DNA of 47,978 nucleotides from JANQJA01 sp040880285 (GCA_040880285.1 JBBDIT010000008.1:1-47978); one strand, 5' to 3'; counted from the stretch's first letter, positions 7,927 through 16,848 are shown. Numbers and translations are program-made. The notes: generated from the sequence alone by a model not told the origin.

Positions 7927-10900
7927 TCAAAGCTCCCTGATAGCGCCCGGCATATTGTTGTGGAAAGCTGCCAGGCGAGCTGGCCATTTCAAACGTAGCA
8001 GGGCAGGCAAAAGAATCAATGTGAAGAGCGTACTCACCGTTATGCCACCGACTATCACGGTTGCAAGTCCACGATAAATTTCAGAACCAACACCAGGCAT
8101 TAACATAAGCGGCATCATTCCAAAGACGCTGGTCAAAGAACTCATGAAAATCGGTCGCGCCCGATAACTAATCGCCTGCGCCACCGCCTCGCCAGTACTC
8201 AGGCCCAGAGCCTCGCCTGTCCTTGCCTGATATACCAGTAGTATCGCATTGTTAACAACCAGCCCCAGCAGAATGATGAAGCCGATCATCGTCAGCAGGT
8301 CCAGCGACTGAATGCTCACAAGGTTCAGTAATCGCAGCGCGGCTAACCCACCTGCAAGCGCCAATGGCATAACCATCAGAACCAACAAGCTATCTCTTAG
8401 CGACTTGAACATCGCGGCCATAATCATAAACAGCATCAATATTGCCAACAGGAAGTTGTTAAATACCTCACCAAGCGCATGTTTCAGTCGATCTGCATTA
8501 CCGCGATACTTTACGCTTCCGGACTCCGCCAACATGGCCTTGATTGCCGGTTCCGCATCGGATGAAAGGCGCGCAAGGGCTTCTTGCATGGTTACGTGAT
8601 CTGGTGGTGTCACTGTGAGCGTGACGGTCCTTCTACCATTGACCCGCTGCAAATTGGTCGGTCCAACGGCGCGTTTAATGGTCGAAAGATCACCGATGGC
8701 CTGGACACCAGCACCCGGTGTCCAGACCGGTAGATTGAGTAGTTCATCCGGTGCAGTCCACTTTCCTGATCTGATGATCATGTCCATTCGCTGGTTGCCG
8801 TCAAAATACTCACCGGCAAACAATCCACCCGTATAGGCCCTGACGGCACTCCCAAGCGTTGGCCTGTCAATGCCGGCTGCACTCAACATGCGATCATTGG
8901 GGGTAATCCTGAGTTCTGGTTCATCGAGCCCAAGCCCCGCCTGGGCGTACACGTTGGTACCCTCCCAAAGTTCGGATATCACTTCCTGACCCTTGCGTGC
9001 CGCGGCCAGCAACGTGGGCAAGTCACTACCCTGAATATCCACATAAATACCACGCGCACCACCGTTATCCACTCTCAGCATGGAGGCCTGCCGCACAAAT
9101 GCGGTCACATCAGGCAGGCCGGCAAGAATTTCTGAACGAAGTTTCTGCACCAGTTCTTCCACTTCTTCCGGACTTTCCGGATAGATGTAGACCTGGGTAG
9201 CAAAGCCGTTAAAGGAAGCAAAGTTGTAAGCACGGATGCGCGGGTGGGCTTCACCGCTCAGGTAGGGTGCCAGCCGTGCCACTACCTCAGGCGCCAACTC
9301 TGTTTCGATGGTTTTTTGATTCATCCCTGCAGGCAGATTGAAAAATACCGAGATTGCATCGATATTTGCCCTGGGAAGAAAGTCAACTTTGGGTACCAGA
9401 AGCCAGATAGCAATAACCGCGACGCCAAAAATTCCAATGATCCATCCCAGTCTTGCAGTGCGTTTGTCGGTTACCCTGACAACAAATCCGGCGAGACGAT
9501 CCCAGGCACCACTAAACCTGTCAGGCGCGACCTGACTTTTAACCCAGCCTGATGTGATTGCCGGAAGGACCGTAATAGCGGCCAGCATTGATGCTACTAC
9601 TGCAACGGAAATCGTAATGGCAAGATCTTTGAATAACTGACCCTCGATTCCAACCATAAAAAGTATGGGTACGAAAATCGCAACGGTGGTCAAGGTTGAG
9701 GAAAATAATGCTCCTCTCACCTGGCGGGTACCTTCAGTCACTGCACCATCAATATTCATACCTGACTGTCGTAACCTGAATATGTTTTCCTGTACAACAA
9801 TCGCAGCATCCATCACCAGGCCAACTGCAAAAGCGAGGCCTGCAAGGCTGATAACGTTGAGAGTCAAGCCCAGAACATCAAGTGCAATAAAAGCGACCAA
9901 TAGCGCTACCGGCACAGTAAGGGTAATTGCAATCGTTGCCCGAAAATTCCTGAGGAAGTAGTAAAGGATCAGCGTGGCAAGCAATAGGCCGAGTAAAAGA
10001 TTCCCCTGGACCAGATTAATCGCGCGACGAATATGGAGCGAGGCATCGAAGCTGAGTTCAATGATGACATTGGCTTTTGAAAGAGGACCGGAATTGAGTT
10101 CGATCAGTGCTTCGTTTAACTCATCGAGCAGCTTGACTGTATTGGCATCGTTCCTGCGGTCTATCGAGATGTAATAGGAAGGGAAGCCGCTACGCAAGGT
10201 CACAGAATTGTTCTCTGCATAATCCACTTTTACCGTGGCGACTTCTTCAAGGTAAATCGGTTGATCGTTTCTGTAGCCCACCACCAGGCGACCAAGCTGG
10301 CTAATATCCTGTTCTCCCAGGAAGCGCACGGTATAGCGGCGGCGGCCCACGTCTGCGAAACCACCCGACACATCACGCGCCCGTGCCAGGGCATTGGCGA
10401 TGTCGCTCACCTGCAAGCCTTTAAGCGCAGTAGTCAACGGGTCAACTGCTATGGTGACCTCCTTTGGTCGACGGCCGTTCAAATTTACCTGGGCGACACC
10501 GGGAATTCTGGCCAGCCTCGGCTCGACCACTTCCTCTATCAGGTCCTGATAGACGATCATGTCCCGCACCGGGTTGTCCGGACCGGCATACACCAGGATG
10601 CTCGCTGCCCCAGGCAAACCGCCACCACCACTGGCAACAAAAGGCTCACCTGCATCAATCGGAAGCGATGGCGCCTGGTTCAGTCGATTGATCACATCCA
10701 GCATGGCCTGTTTCATGTCGTAGCCCAGCTGGTAATTCAACGTGATTTGCCCCCCGCCACGTGAGGTGTCTGAAATGATGTTGTCCAGGCCAGCATTAAA
10801 TCGCAGCATTTCCTCCTGGGGTTGCACGATGGCTTCTTCAATTTCCTGGGGAGCCGCGGAACGCCAATTGTTATAGATTGAAATCCGGGGCGATTCGATG

Positions 10901-11016
10901 TCCGGTAACAGCTGCAAAGGTAGTCCGGTGACTGCCCCATAGCCGAACACGCACAATAGGCCCATGGCTACCGAGACAGCCGCCTTGTGACGAACCGATA
11001 GAGAAGTGACATTCAC
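7927..11016 (-). CDS. RND-family efflux permease (HAE-type)
   Basis: 1029 aa with a GTG start. The layout is the duplicated RND one: TM1 (AVSVAMGLLCVFGYGAV), a large periplasmic loop, TM2-6 (from about 335, NLLLGLLLATLILYYFL), TM7, a second loop and TM8-12 ending near 1015. The central TM4 motif is VGLVMDAAIVVQENIF, with a single Asp where AcrB has Asp-Asp. It is a proton-driven pump in the inner membrane; drug or lipid-type substrates are likely, but the substrate cannot be read from sequence. A Shine-Dalgarno GGGG lies 7 bases before the GTG and overlaps one arm of the 11025-11059 palindrome. Confidence 0.94.
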   Translation of the reverse strand: MNVTSLSVRHKAAVSVAMGLLCVFGYGAVTGLPLQLLPDIESPRISIYNNWRSAAPQEIEEAIVQPQEEMLRFNAGLDNIISDTSRGGGQITLNYQLGYDMKQAMLDVINRLNQAPSLPIDAGEPFVASGGGGLPGAASILVYAGPDNPVRDMIVYQDLIEEVVEPRLARIPGVAQVNLNGRRPKEVTIAVDPLTTALKGLQVSDIANALARARDVSGGFADVGRRRYTVRFLGEQDISQLGRLVVGYRNDQPIYLEEVATVKVDYAENNSVTLRSGFPSYYISIDRRNDANTVKLLDELNEALIELNSGPLSKANVIIELSFDASLHIRRAINLVQGNLLLGLLLATLILYYFLRNFRATIAITLTVPVALLVAFIALDVLGLTLNVISLAGLAFAVGLVMDAAIVVQENIFRLRQSGMNIDGAVTEGTRQVRGALFSSTLTTVAIFVPILFMVGIEGQLFKDLAITISVAVVASMLAAITVLPAITSGWVKSQVAPDRFSGAWDRLAGFVVRVTDKRTARLGWIIGIFGVAVIAIWLLVPKVDFLPRANIDAISVFFNLPAGMNQKTIETELAPEVVARLAPYLSGEAHPRIRAYNFASFNGFATQVYIYPESPEEVEELVQKLRSEILAGLPDVTAFVRQASMLRVDNGGARGIYVDIQGSDLPTLLAAARKGQEVISELWEGTNVYAQAGLGLDEPELRITPNDRMLSAAGIDRPTLGSAVRAYTGGLFAGEYFDGNQRMDMIIRSGKWTAPDELLNLPVWTPGAGVQAIGDLSTIKRAVGPTNLQRVNGRRTVTLTVTPPDHVTMQEALARLSSDAEPAIKAMLAESGSVKYRGNADRLKHALGEVFNNFLLAILMLFMIMAAMFKSLRDSLLVLMVMPLALAGGLAALRLLNLVSIQSLDLLTMIGFIILLGLVVNNAILLVYQARTGEALGLSTGEAVAQAISYRARPIFMSSLTSVFGMMPLMLMPGVGSEIYRGLATVIVGGITVSTLFTLILLPALLRLKWPARLAAFHNNMPGAIREL

Positions 11017-11024
11017 GTTGTTTC

Positions 11025-11059
11025 CCCGAACATTTGGCCCTGGGGCCTGAATGTTCGGG
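11025..11059 (-). promoter_or_regulatory. 35-bp palindrome covering the RND operon ribosome-binding site
   Basis: The outer arms CCCGAACATT (11025-11034) and AATGTTCGGG (11050-11059) are perfect inverted repeats. Inside them GGCCC (11036-11040) and GGGCC (11043-11047) also pair. In the minus-strand transcript the 3' arm ends in the GGGG that acts as Shine-Dalgarno for the GTG at 11016. It could be an RNA hairpin hiding the ribosome-binding site or a dyad operator for a repressor. There is no T-run on either side, so it is not an intrinsic terminator. Confidence 0.75.
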
Positions 11060-11203
11060 ATTGTCGACCGGCATCAGGAACAAATCACCGTAAATGAGAC
11101 AAGTCGAGTTCAGGACAAGTCAGGCAGCAGACTGGAGCTCGCGTGGCTTATTCACACCGAAGCAACCAATTCAAACCGGGCCAATACCAAAATTTGACTT
11201 AAC

Positions 11204-11232
11204 GCTACACCAGCGACTCGATCAAGTATAAT
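11204..11232 (+). promoter_or_regulatory. Putative sigma-70 promoter of the SIS/folate operon
   Basis: A perfect TATAAT lies at 11227-11232, with a weak -35 GCTACA at 11204-11209 (17-bp spacer). It sits 32 nt before the TTG start at 11265. A TTGACT at 11194-11199 is too far away (27 bp) to pair with this -10. Confidence 0.55.
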
Positions 11233-11264
11233 AGGCGCCTTTCCCATCTCACCGGGGCCTGAAC

Positions 11265-11870
11265 TTGGATATCAAAGAGAATATGCGACGAATTATTCGC
11301 ACTGAGGCAGATGCCATCAATGCAATCAATGTCACCGACGACTTCGAGCGTGCCGTGCGTATGTTGCTCGATTGCAAAGGCAAGGTCGTAACCACCGGGA
11401 TCGGTAAGGCCGGCTTTATCGCCCACAAGTTTGCCGCAACCCTGTCGTCCACAGGGACTCCAGCAGTTTTTGTGCACGCGGCCGAAGCGGGTCACGGCGA
11501 CATGGGCATGCTCACCACAGAAGACGTGATTGTTGCATTTTCAACCAGCGGAAAATCCAATGAGGTCGTCCAGATGCTTGAAATCGCTCGTCACCTCGGC
11601 ATCACCAACGTCATCGGCGTAACCTCCCACCCGGATTCAAAGTTACGGGACTTAAGCGAGATCATCCTCGATATGGGTCCGGACATTGAGGAACCATGCC
11701 CCCTTAACCTGACACCAAGCGCAACCATTGCAGTGATGCATGCCATCAGCGACTCCATTGCCTTGACCCTGTTGGAGCTCAAAGGCTTCACCCGGGATGA
11801 CTATGGTATGCGACATCACGCCGGATATCTGGGAGCGATCACTCGAATGAAACAGCAGGAGAAGTCGTGA
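11265..11870 (+). CDS. SIS-domain sugar-phosphate isomerase-like protein (KdsD/GutQ type without CBS)
   Basis: 201 aa, a single SIS domain with no CBS pair; KdsD and GutQ are about 320 aa. Seen: TGIGKAGFIAHKFAATLSSTG (44-64), HAAEAGHGDMG (71-81), FSTSGKSNEV (92-101) and a C-terminal RHHAGYLG (183-190) that aligns with the SHPGGALG of arabinose-5-phosphate isomerases. Potential catalytic His residues are H77 and H184. The likely reaction is an aldose-ketose interconversion of a phosphosugar; A5P isomerase and 6-phospho-3-hexuloisomerase are both possible. TTG start, or the Met six codons later. Its stop overlaps the GTG of the folate dehydrogenase (GTGA), so it is co-expressed with one-carbon genes. 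Confidence 0.85.
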   Translation: MDIKENMRRIIRTEADAINAINVTDDFERAVRMLLDCKGKVVTTGIGKAGFIAHKFAATLSSTGTPAVFVHAAEAGHGDMGMLTTEDVIVAFSTSGKSNEVVQMLEIARHLGITNVIGVTSHPDSKLRDLSEIILDMGPDIEEPCPLNLTPSATIAVMHAISDSIALTLLELKGFTRDDYGMRHHAGYLGAITRMKQQEKS

Positions 11871-12766
11871 TAGAACTTGATCCTGCGATTATCGCTGAAA
11901 AGTACATTACTGCAGTCCGGGATGAAGTCCAGGCGCTTGATCGTCAAATCAGGGTAGTCGGCTTCATCGCGACCGAAGACCTGCCATCACTGTCCTACGC
12001 CCGCGCTGCCACGCAGAAGTTCACCGAGACCGGTATTGCTTATGAACTCCGGCAAGTAGAACGACTCGGGCTGGAAGATGCCATTATAGAAGCCAACGGT
12101 GATCCTGACCTGCATGGAATTTTCATTTACTTCCCGGTGTTTCATAGCCAACAAGACAACTATCTTCGAAATCTTGTGGATTACAGGCGCGACATCGAAG
12201 CCGGTAGCATGTACTGGGTCAAGAAATTGTATGCCAATGATCGATTCGCGATTGCGGGCGACGCAACAAGGAAAGCACTGTTACCCTGCACCCCGCTTGC
12301 CATTATCAAGATGTTGACGGAGGTTGGCGTCTATGTCCAAAACGGGCAACAACGACCTGTCGAAGGCAAACAGGTAACGATTTTCAATCGAAGTGAAGTG
12401 AACGGCAGACCGCTTGCTGTAATGATGTCCAACGATGGCGCAAAGGTATACTCGTTCGACATCAATGGCCCCCTCCTGTTTGAAAATGCGAAGCCTTACG
12501 AGGTCAGGATTTCACGCCAGGAAGCTTTGGCGCGCTCCGATATCGTCATTACCGGTGTACCCCATCAATCCTTCGAGAAAATAAGGTGCGACGAAATCAG
12601 ACAAGGCACTGTTTGCGTGAATTTCTCGTCCTTCCCGAACTTTGACGAGGATATCAAGTCGCATACCGACATCTATATTCCAAGAGTCGGCCCCATGACC
12701 GTCGCCATGAGCATGCGCAATACCTTGAGACTCTTTCGTAATTTCCACATGTCGCCCCATGATTAG
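11867..12766 (+). CDS. MTD1-like methylenetetrahydrofolate dehydrogenase (monofunctional FolD relative)
   Basis: 299 aa with a GTG start. The fold is FolD-like, but the motifs follow yeast MTD1, the NAD-dependent monofunctional enzyme, rather than E. coli FolD: LPCTPLAIIKML (139-150), NRSEVNGRPLAVMMSNDGAKV (174-194), SDIVITGVP (224-232), a VNF....NF.ED stretch (251-262) and MTVAMSMRNTLRLFRN (277-292). The catalytic tyrosine Y44 is kept, but the lysine four residues later that bifunctional enzymes need for cyclohydrolase activity is A48. Predicted reaction: 5,10-methylene-THF to 5,10-methenyl-THF. The next gene, overlapping by 8 nt, encodes a cyclohydrolase-type protein that would complete the conversion to 10-formyl-THF. 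Confidence 0.85.
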   Translation: MIELDPAIIAEKYITAVRDEVQALDRQIRVVGFIATEDLPSLSYARAATQKFTETGIAYELRQVERLGLEDAIIEANGDPDLHGIFIYFPVFHSQQDNYLRNLVDYRRDIEAGSMYWVKKLYANDRFAIAGDATRKALLPCTPLAIIKMLTEVGVYVQNGQQRPVEGKQVTIFNRSEVNGRPLAVMMSNDGAKVYSFDINGPLLFENAKPYEVRISRQEALARSDIVITGVPHQSFEKIRCDEIRQGTVCVNFSSFPNFDEDIKSHTDIYIPRVGPMTVAMSMRNTLRLFRNFHMSPHD

Positions 12767-13361
12767 GGATCAGACAATCGAGGCTTATCTCGCGGAGCTT
12801 GCCAGTAGCGCGGCGACACCAGGTGGTGGTGCAGCTGCTGGCTTAAGTGGTGCCCAGGCGGCGGCGCTCATGGCAATGGTGTGCAACCTCACCAAAAATA
12901 ACGAGTCTGCCATCGGCGCAATCTGTACCCAGGCCGAGGCTGCACAGGACAGGTTCGCGGCACTTATCGATGAAGATATGGCAGGTTTTGACGCGGTCAT
13001 GAAAGTTTACAAGTCACCGGCCGAAACTGACAACGATAAACGCGACGAGGCACTTCAGCGCGCCCTGGTGCAGGCAGCGGAGGCGCCACTTTGCATGATG
13101 GAGACAGCCAGCACACTGATCGCCCCCCTTGCGAAACTGGTTACCATTGGTAACCGGAACCTCATTACCGATGTGGGCGTGGCAGGCATTCTGATTGGTG
13201 CCACGATTCAAACCGCGCGGTTGAATGTACTGATTAACCTCAAATCGATCAAGGACGCGGCCGTCAAAAGAGCAATGATTGAACGCGTAGATCGAGTTAT
13301 CGCCCTTAACCCGCAAGTCGACGCAATCATCCAGCAGACACAGGAAAGCATCAGATCCTGA
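12759..13361 (+). CDS. fchA: Methenyltetrahydrofolate cyclohydrolase / cyclodeaminase-family protein (FchA-like)
   Basis: 200 aa, an all-helical FTCD_C (formiminotransferase-cyclodeaminase C-terminal) domain. The hallmark is the Gly/Ala-rich N-terminus, SAATPGGGAAAGLSGAQAAA, followed by MAMVCNLT and a conserved helical core. Free-standing members act either as formimino-THF cyclodeaminase or, as FchA, as methenyl-THF cyclohydrolase. The coding overlap with an MTD1-like dehydrogenase and the lack of histidine-degradation genes favour the cyclohydrolase role (inference). The start ATG lies inside the last codons of the upstream gene. It ends the three-gene operon; the next gene is 78 nt away. 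Confidence 0.88.
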   Translation: MIRDQTIEAYLAELASSAATPGGGAAAGLSGAQAAALMAMVCNLTKNNESAIGAICTQAEAAQDRFAALIDEDMAGFDAVMKVYKSPAETDNDKRDEALQRALVQAAEAPLCMMETASTLIAPLAKLVTIGNRNLITDVGVAGILIGATIQTARLNVLINLKSIKDAAVKRAMIERVDRVIALNPQVDAIIQQTQESIRS

Positions 13362-13439
13362 CAAATCTGGTGCAGGCATTGAATTTTTCGGTTCTGTACA
13401 CTCAAAGTATTCTATTGGTAATCGATAGGCAGTGAAAAA

Positions 13440-15218
13440 TTGCGATCTGGTGTCGTCACACCGTTACTTGAATCAGTGAACAAGCTGGTATTGATCGCCC
13501 TTGTAATGGCAATTACCGGGTGTCTGTCCAGAGATGCCACGAACCAGGCGGCACCCAGAGCGAAGGCCGGACTGACGAAAAGAGTCGAAAACCGTATCGC
13601 CGAACATATTTTCGATCAGGCGATCACAGACTATACGGCGCAAAGCCCGCAAGCTGCTACCCGTCTCGGAAGCGGACAGTCAAATTCACGCTGGGATCCA
13701 CCGGGCATTCATCAGATCCGCGCCAACCTGCTCAATCACTATGCCCGTCTGCTGACAAATAGTGTTGACTACGATGCCCTGTTACCAACCAACCAGAACA
13801 AATACGACCTGTTGATGTATGGCGCCTCCAGCTCCGCGCCACCGACCCAGCATGAGAACCCGATCAATCCGGTCTCCGGGGTTCAGGTAACCTGGCCCCT
13901 GTTTCTTATCAACGCACACCCGTCATACGATCAATCGGACTTTGAGGACTATATCGTTCGCGTGGCAAAGTTCGCGACCGGGATCACGGCCCTTGCGCCG
14001 CAGGTGACAACGCACAAGATTTCACGTCGCGAGGCACAAATGGTGCTTAGCCAATGCGATGGTCTAATGGACGGTATTCCATTTACCGGGGACAGCTATC
14101 AAAGCGTGCTGTTGGAAGACTTTGACACAAAAATCCGCTCTTCCGGCCTGAAGACGGAGGTGCGCACCAATCTAACGACAGAGTTCCTAAAGACCCTTGA
14201 GACTGCGGTCAGGCGAGGATGTGAGACGATCCGTGCCTACCTGGAAAACCAGTCTGGCGAAGGCCCGGCATCACATCTTGATGCTGCAGCCTATAAGGCA
14301 ATGCTGTACCGGTACACGTCCACAGAGCTAAACGCTGATGAAGTGCACCAGCTTGCGCTTACGACAGCTCGGGACAGGCGCCTGCAACTCGATGTTCTAC
14401 TGAAGGAATCCGGGCTATCGGCAGATGCCCTGGTCAACGACCAACGCTTCACCATCGGCTCAAGTGAGCAGGCCATACAGCAACTGCTCAATCAGGTCAG
14501 CGACCATGTCTTTGACCTGGACATGCAACTAGGGCGATTTACTCGCCGCACTCCCCGAACCGATCTTTTCATTCGTGTGGTCGAATCGTTCCGCCGCCAG
14601 ACCAGCGACAAGGCTGCGTATTTCGCCGCGTCCAACGCAAATCCGGCCGGCACCATGTATATCAACCCGGATAATGTCCGGACCTGGGAGCTCTTTGCAC
14701 TTACCAGCGCGAGTAGCATACCCGGTTCGCATCTTATTCCCCAATCCAGACTGGGAGTGATGATCCCGGTACCGGCAATGAGCGAAGGTTGGGCGATTTA
14801 CGCCAGCGAATTGCCTATTGAGGCAGGAGGAGCACAAGCCATGGACCGGATCGGTCTTGCAGTCCTTATTGCAACCAATGCAGCCAGGGCCGCGGCTGAT
14901 ACTGGTATCCACGGACTCCATTGGTCCACCACCGACGCAAGGCAATACCTGAAAAAGACATTACCAATAAGCGATGAAGCTGCCGGTGATATGGTGACCT
15001 TGATTCTCGCTTTGCCTGGCAGGGCTACCGCGGGGTTTATGGGTGCACATACCATGCGGGAATTAAGAGATCAGGCGCGGGAACAGCTACAGGATAAATT
15101 CAGTTTGCCGGAGTTCCACGACACCTTGCTCGCCCAGGGGCCATTGCCATTGCCCGTTTTGCGGCAAAATGTGGCACGCTGGATGGAGCGATTGCAAACA
15201 GACGCACGATTAGACTAA
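13440..15218 (+). CDS. DUF885 family lipoprotein
   Basis: 592 aa, normal for DUF885. The N-terminus is a lipoprotein signal with lipobox ITGC (Cys28), so the protein is probably anchored in the outer or inner membrane facing the periplasm. The C-terminal half contains EGWAIYASELPIEAG and TMRELRDQAREQL, typical DUF885 motifs resembling a zinc metallopeptidase (gluzincin-like) core, but I see no clear HEXXH. TTG start with weak spacing; a GTG at 13476 is an alternative that still leaves the signal peptide. Function unknown. The stop overlaps the stop of the convergent FMN-binding gene in CTAA. Confidence 0.85.
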   Translation: MRSGVVTPLLESVNKLVLIALVMAITGCLSRDATNQAAPRAKAGLTKRVENRIAEHIFDQAITDYTAQSPQAATRLGSGQSNSRWDPPGIHQIRANLLNHYARLLTNSVDYDALLPTNQNKYDLLMYGASSSAPPTQHENPINPVSGVQVTWPLFLINAHPSYDQSDFEDYIVRVAKFATGITALAPQVTTHKISRREAQMVLSQCDGLMDGIPFTGDSYQSVLLEDFDTKIRSSGLKTEVRTNLTTEFLKTLETAVRRGCETIRAYLENQSGEGPASHLDAAAYKAMLYRYTSTELNADEVHQLALTTARDRRLQLDVLLKESGLSADALVNDQRFTIGSSEQAIQQLLNQVSDHVFDLDMQLGRFTRRTPRTDLFIRVVESFRRQTSDKAAYFAASNANPAGTMYINPDNVRTWELFALTSASSIPGSHLIPQSRLGVMIPVPAMSEGWAIYASELPIEAGGAQAMDRIGLAVLIATNAARAAADTGIHGLHWSTTDARQYLKKTLPISDEAAGDMVTLILALPGRATAGFMGAHTMRELRDQAREQLQDKFSLPEFHDTLLAQGPLPLPVLRQNVARWMERLQTDARLD

Positions 15219-15670
15219 CCGGCCGCTGTCCAGCGCTTTCGATCTGGTCGACCCCCCCGGTAGGTAGTCGCTGTTGCCTCACCCAACTTCAATTCAAACA
15301 AGACATATTTCGCAGACGGCCGGAAGTTGCAGACAGATTCAACCGCGGCACGAACAGATGCGTCTGCCACCACGTTCGCTACACCAGTGATCTTGAATTC
15401 GCCGCTACTACCGGAACTGTCCGTCATCCCACAGTGCAGCGAGTACTTCCCGTTGGCGCGAAGATCTCGTACCTTGGAAGATTCAGGCTCGGCAAATATG
15501 AAGCAGGCACCCTCACCAACCACGGGCGTCACCGGATGCACACGCGGCCAGCCATTTTCTTTTAGCGTTGCAAGATACGACACCTTGCCATCGATTCGCG
15601 ACTTGCCGAACATTGCAATATCAGGTGCATCCTTTTCGAGACGACACCATGAGAACGCGACCAAGTCCAT
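15215..15670 (-). CDS. Pyridoxamine 5'-phosphate oxidase-related FMN-binding protein
   Basis: 151 aa, a single split-barrel flavin-binding domain. Seen: SYLATLKENGWPRVHPVTPV near 31-50, which is the usual PNPOx-like opening (low-specificity substrate entry and FMN phosphate site), then FAEPESSKVRDLRANGKYSL, the conserved K.RDL segment. Such small proteins include FMN- or F420-dependent oxidoreductases and heme- or general stress-type proteins. No specific substrate can be assigned. It is monocistronic and convergent with the DUF885 gene, with overlapping stop codons. Confidence 0.8.
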   Translation of the reverse strand: MDLVAFSWCRLEKDAPDIAMFGKSRIDGKVSYLATLKENGWPRVHPVTPVVGEGACFIFAEPESSKVRDLRANGKYSLHCGMTDSSGSSGEFKITGVANVVADASVRAAVESVCNFRPSAKYVLFELKLGEATATTYRGGRPDRKRWTAAG

Positions 15671-15728
15671 TACCTACCGTTAATGACAAACGTGTACTGT
15701 AACACGAGGCGACAAACCGAACACAAGC

Positions 15729-16709
15729 TCAGTCACGATCCAGTGTGCGCATTCCGGACGCGGTATATCGCTCACCGGCAATATTTTCAGGAGCAAACAA
15801 TTCATCCAACTCAGTGACTTCTGCAGTCGACAGCGCTATATCCGCTGCCCCGGCATTTTCTTCCAGGTATTTGACCCGTTTCGTTCCCGGAATCGGTGCA
15901 ATAAACTCTCCTTTTGCCAACAGCCACGAAAGTGCCAGCTGGCCGCGTGTACATCCCCTGATTGCGGCAAGCTTTCCTAACTGTTCAACCAGTTTCAGGT
16001 TCCTGTCGAGATTCTCTCCCTGGAACCTCGGCATGGTAGAGCGCATATCACCGTCGGCGTCTATGGCATCGACACTATTGATCGTTCCCGTCAGCATGGC
16101 CCGACCCATAGGACTAAAGGGTACGAATCCGACGCCAAGCTCCCTGCATGCAGGCAACACGTGCATCTCGGGGTCCCGCGTCCAGAGCGAGTATTCCGAT
16201 TGCACCGCGGTAATCGGATGTACTGAATGCGCCCGGCGCAGCGTTTTAGCCGACACCTCAGACAAACCCAAATATCGAACCTTGCCCGCGGAAACCAGTT
16301 TCGCCATGGCGCCGACGGTATCTTCAATCGGTACATTGGGATCGAGCCGATGCAGGTAGTAAAGGTCGATAACCTCTGTATCAAGACGTGCGAGGCTCTC
16401 ATCGCACCTGGCCGCAACACGGTCCGGATGCCCGTCGATGCCTCGCGTACCATCTTCTACCACAATGCCGAATTTGGTTGCCAATTGAATTTCATTGCGT
16501 CGTGCCTTAAGCACGCGCCCGATCAACTTCTCGTTATGACCCTGCCCATAGGCGTTGGCGGTGTCAAGAAACGTCACACCAATGTCCAGCGCGCGGTTCA
16601 GCGTTCGTTCTGACTCTTTGGGGTCGGCCTTGCCATAGGCCTGGGACATACCCATGCATCCTAACCCGATCGCGCTCACAGTGAGCTCTCCGAGATTGAC
16701 TGTCTTCAT
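15729..16709 (-). CDS. Aldo/keto reductase
   Basis: 326 aa. The start at 16709 is preferred over an upstream in-frame Met (16772) because AGGAG lies seven bases before it and the protein then begins MKTVNLGELTVSAIGLG, as in the family. TIM-barrel AKR with catalytic tetrad D49, Y54 (ANAYGQGHNE), K79 (LATKFG) and His in YLHRLD. The C-terminal NADPH-binding segment is IAPIPGTKRVKYLEEN. It resembles the AKR11/AKR13 group of NADPH-dependent aldehyde and ketone reductases. The physiological substrate is unknown. Apparently monocistronic and divergent from the CoA-transferase gene. Confidence 0.93.
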   Translation of the reverse strand: MKTVNLGELTVSAIGLGCMGMSQAYGKADPKESERTLNRALDIGVTFLDTANAYGQGHNEKLIGRVLKARRNEIQLATKFGIVVEDGTRGIDGHPDRVAARCDESLARLDTEVIDLYYLHRLDPNVPIEDTVGAMAKLVSAGKVRYLGLSEVSAKTLRRAHSVHPITAVQSEYSLWTRDPEMHVLPACRELGVGFVPFSPMGRAMLTGTINSVDAIDADGDMRSTMPRFQGENLDRNLKLVEQLGKLAAIRGCTRGQLALSWLLAKGEFIAPIPGTKRVKYLEENAGAADIALSTAEVTELDELFAPENIAGERYTASGMRTLDRD

Positions 16710-16848
16710 GCGGATCTCCTGATGCAGGCTACGAATGTCTTGCAAGGATAGGCGATACGCCCTGTGGTCCACAACTGCCGGCAGTCCATGTACACTGTTG
16801 ACAGACGCCTTTTTTTTCTATGCACGCTTAAACCGGAGGGTTTTGTAA

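Noticed and set aside
11194..11232. TTGACT and TATAAT as a paired promoter
   Set aside because: The spacing of 27 bp is too long; a weak GCTACA at 17 bp is the better partner.
12759..13361. Histidine-degradation cyclodeaminase
   Set aside because: There is no hut gene or glutamate formiminotransferase domain nearby; overlap with a cyclohydrolase-deficient dehydrogenase fits FchA better.
16798..16824. TTGACA followed by a T-run and TATGCA upstream of the CoA-transferase
   Set aside because: The spacer to the only -10-like hexamer is 15 bp. No stable hairpin precedes the T-run, so it is not a terminator either. It was left as a weak note in the gene entry.
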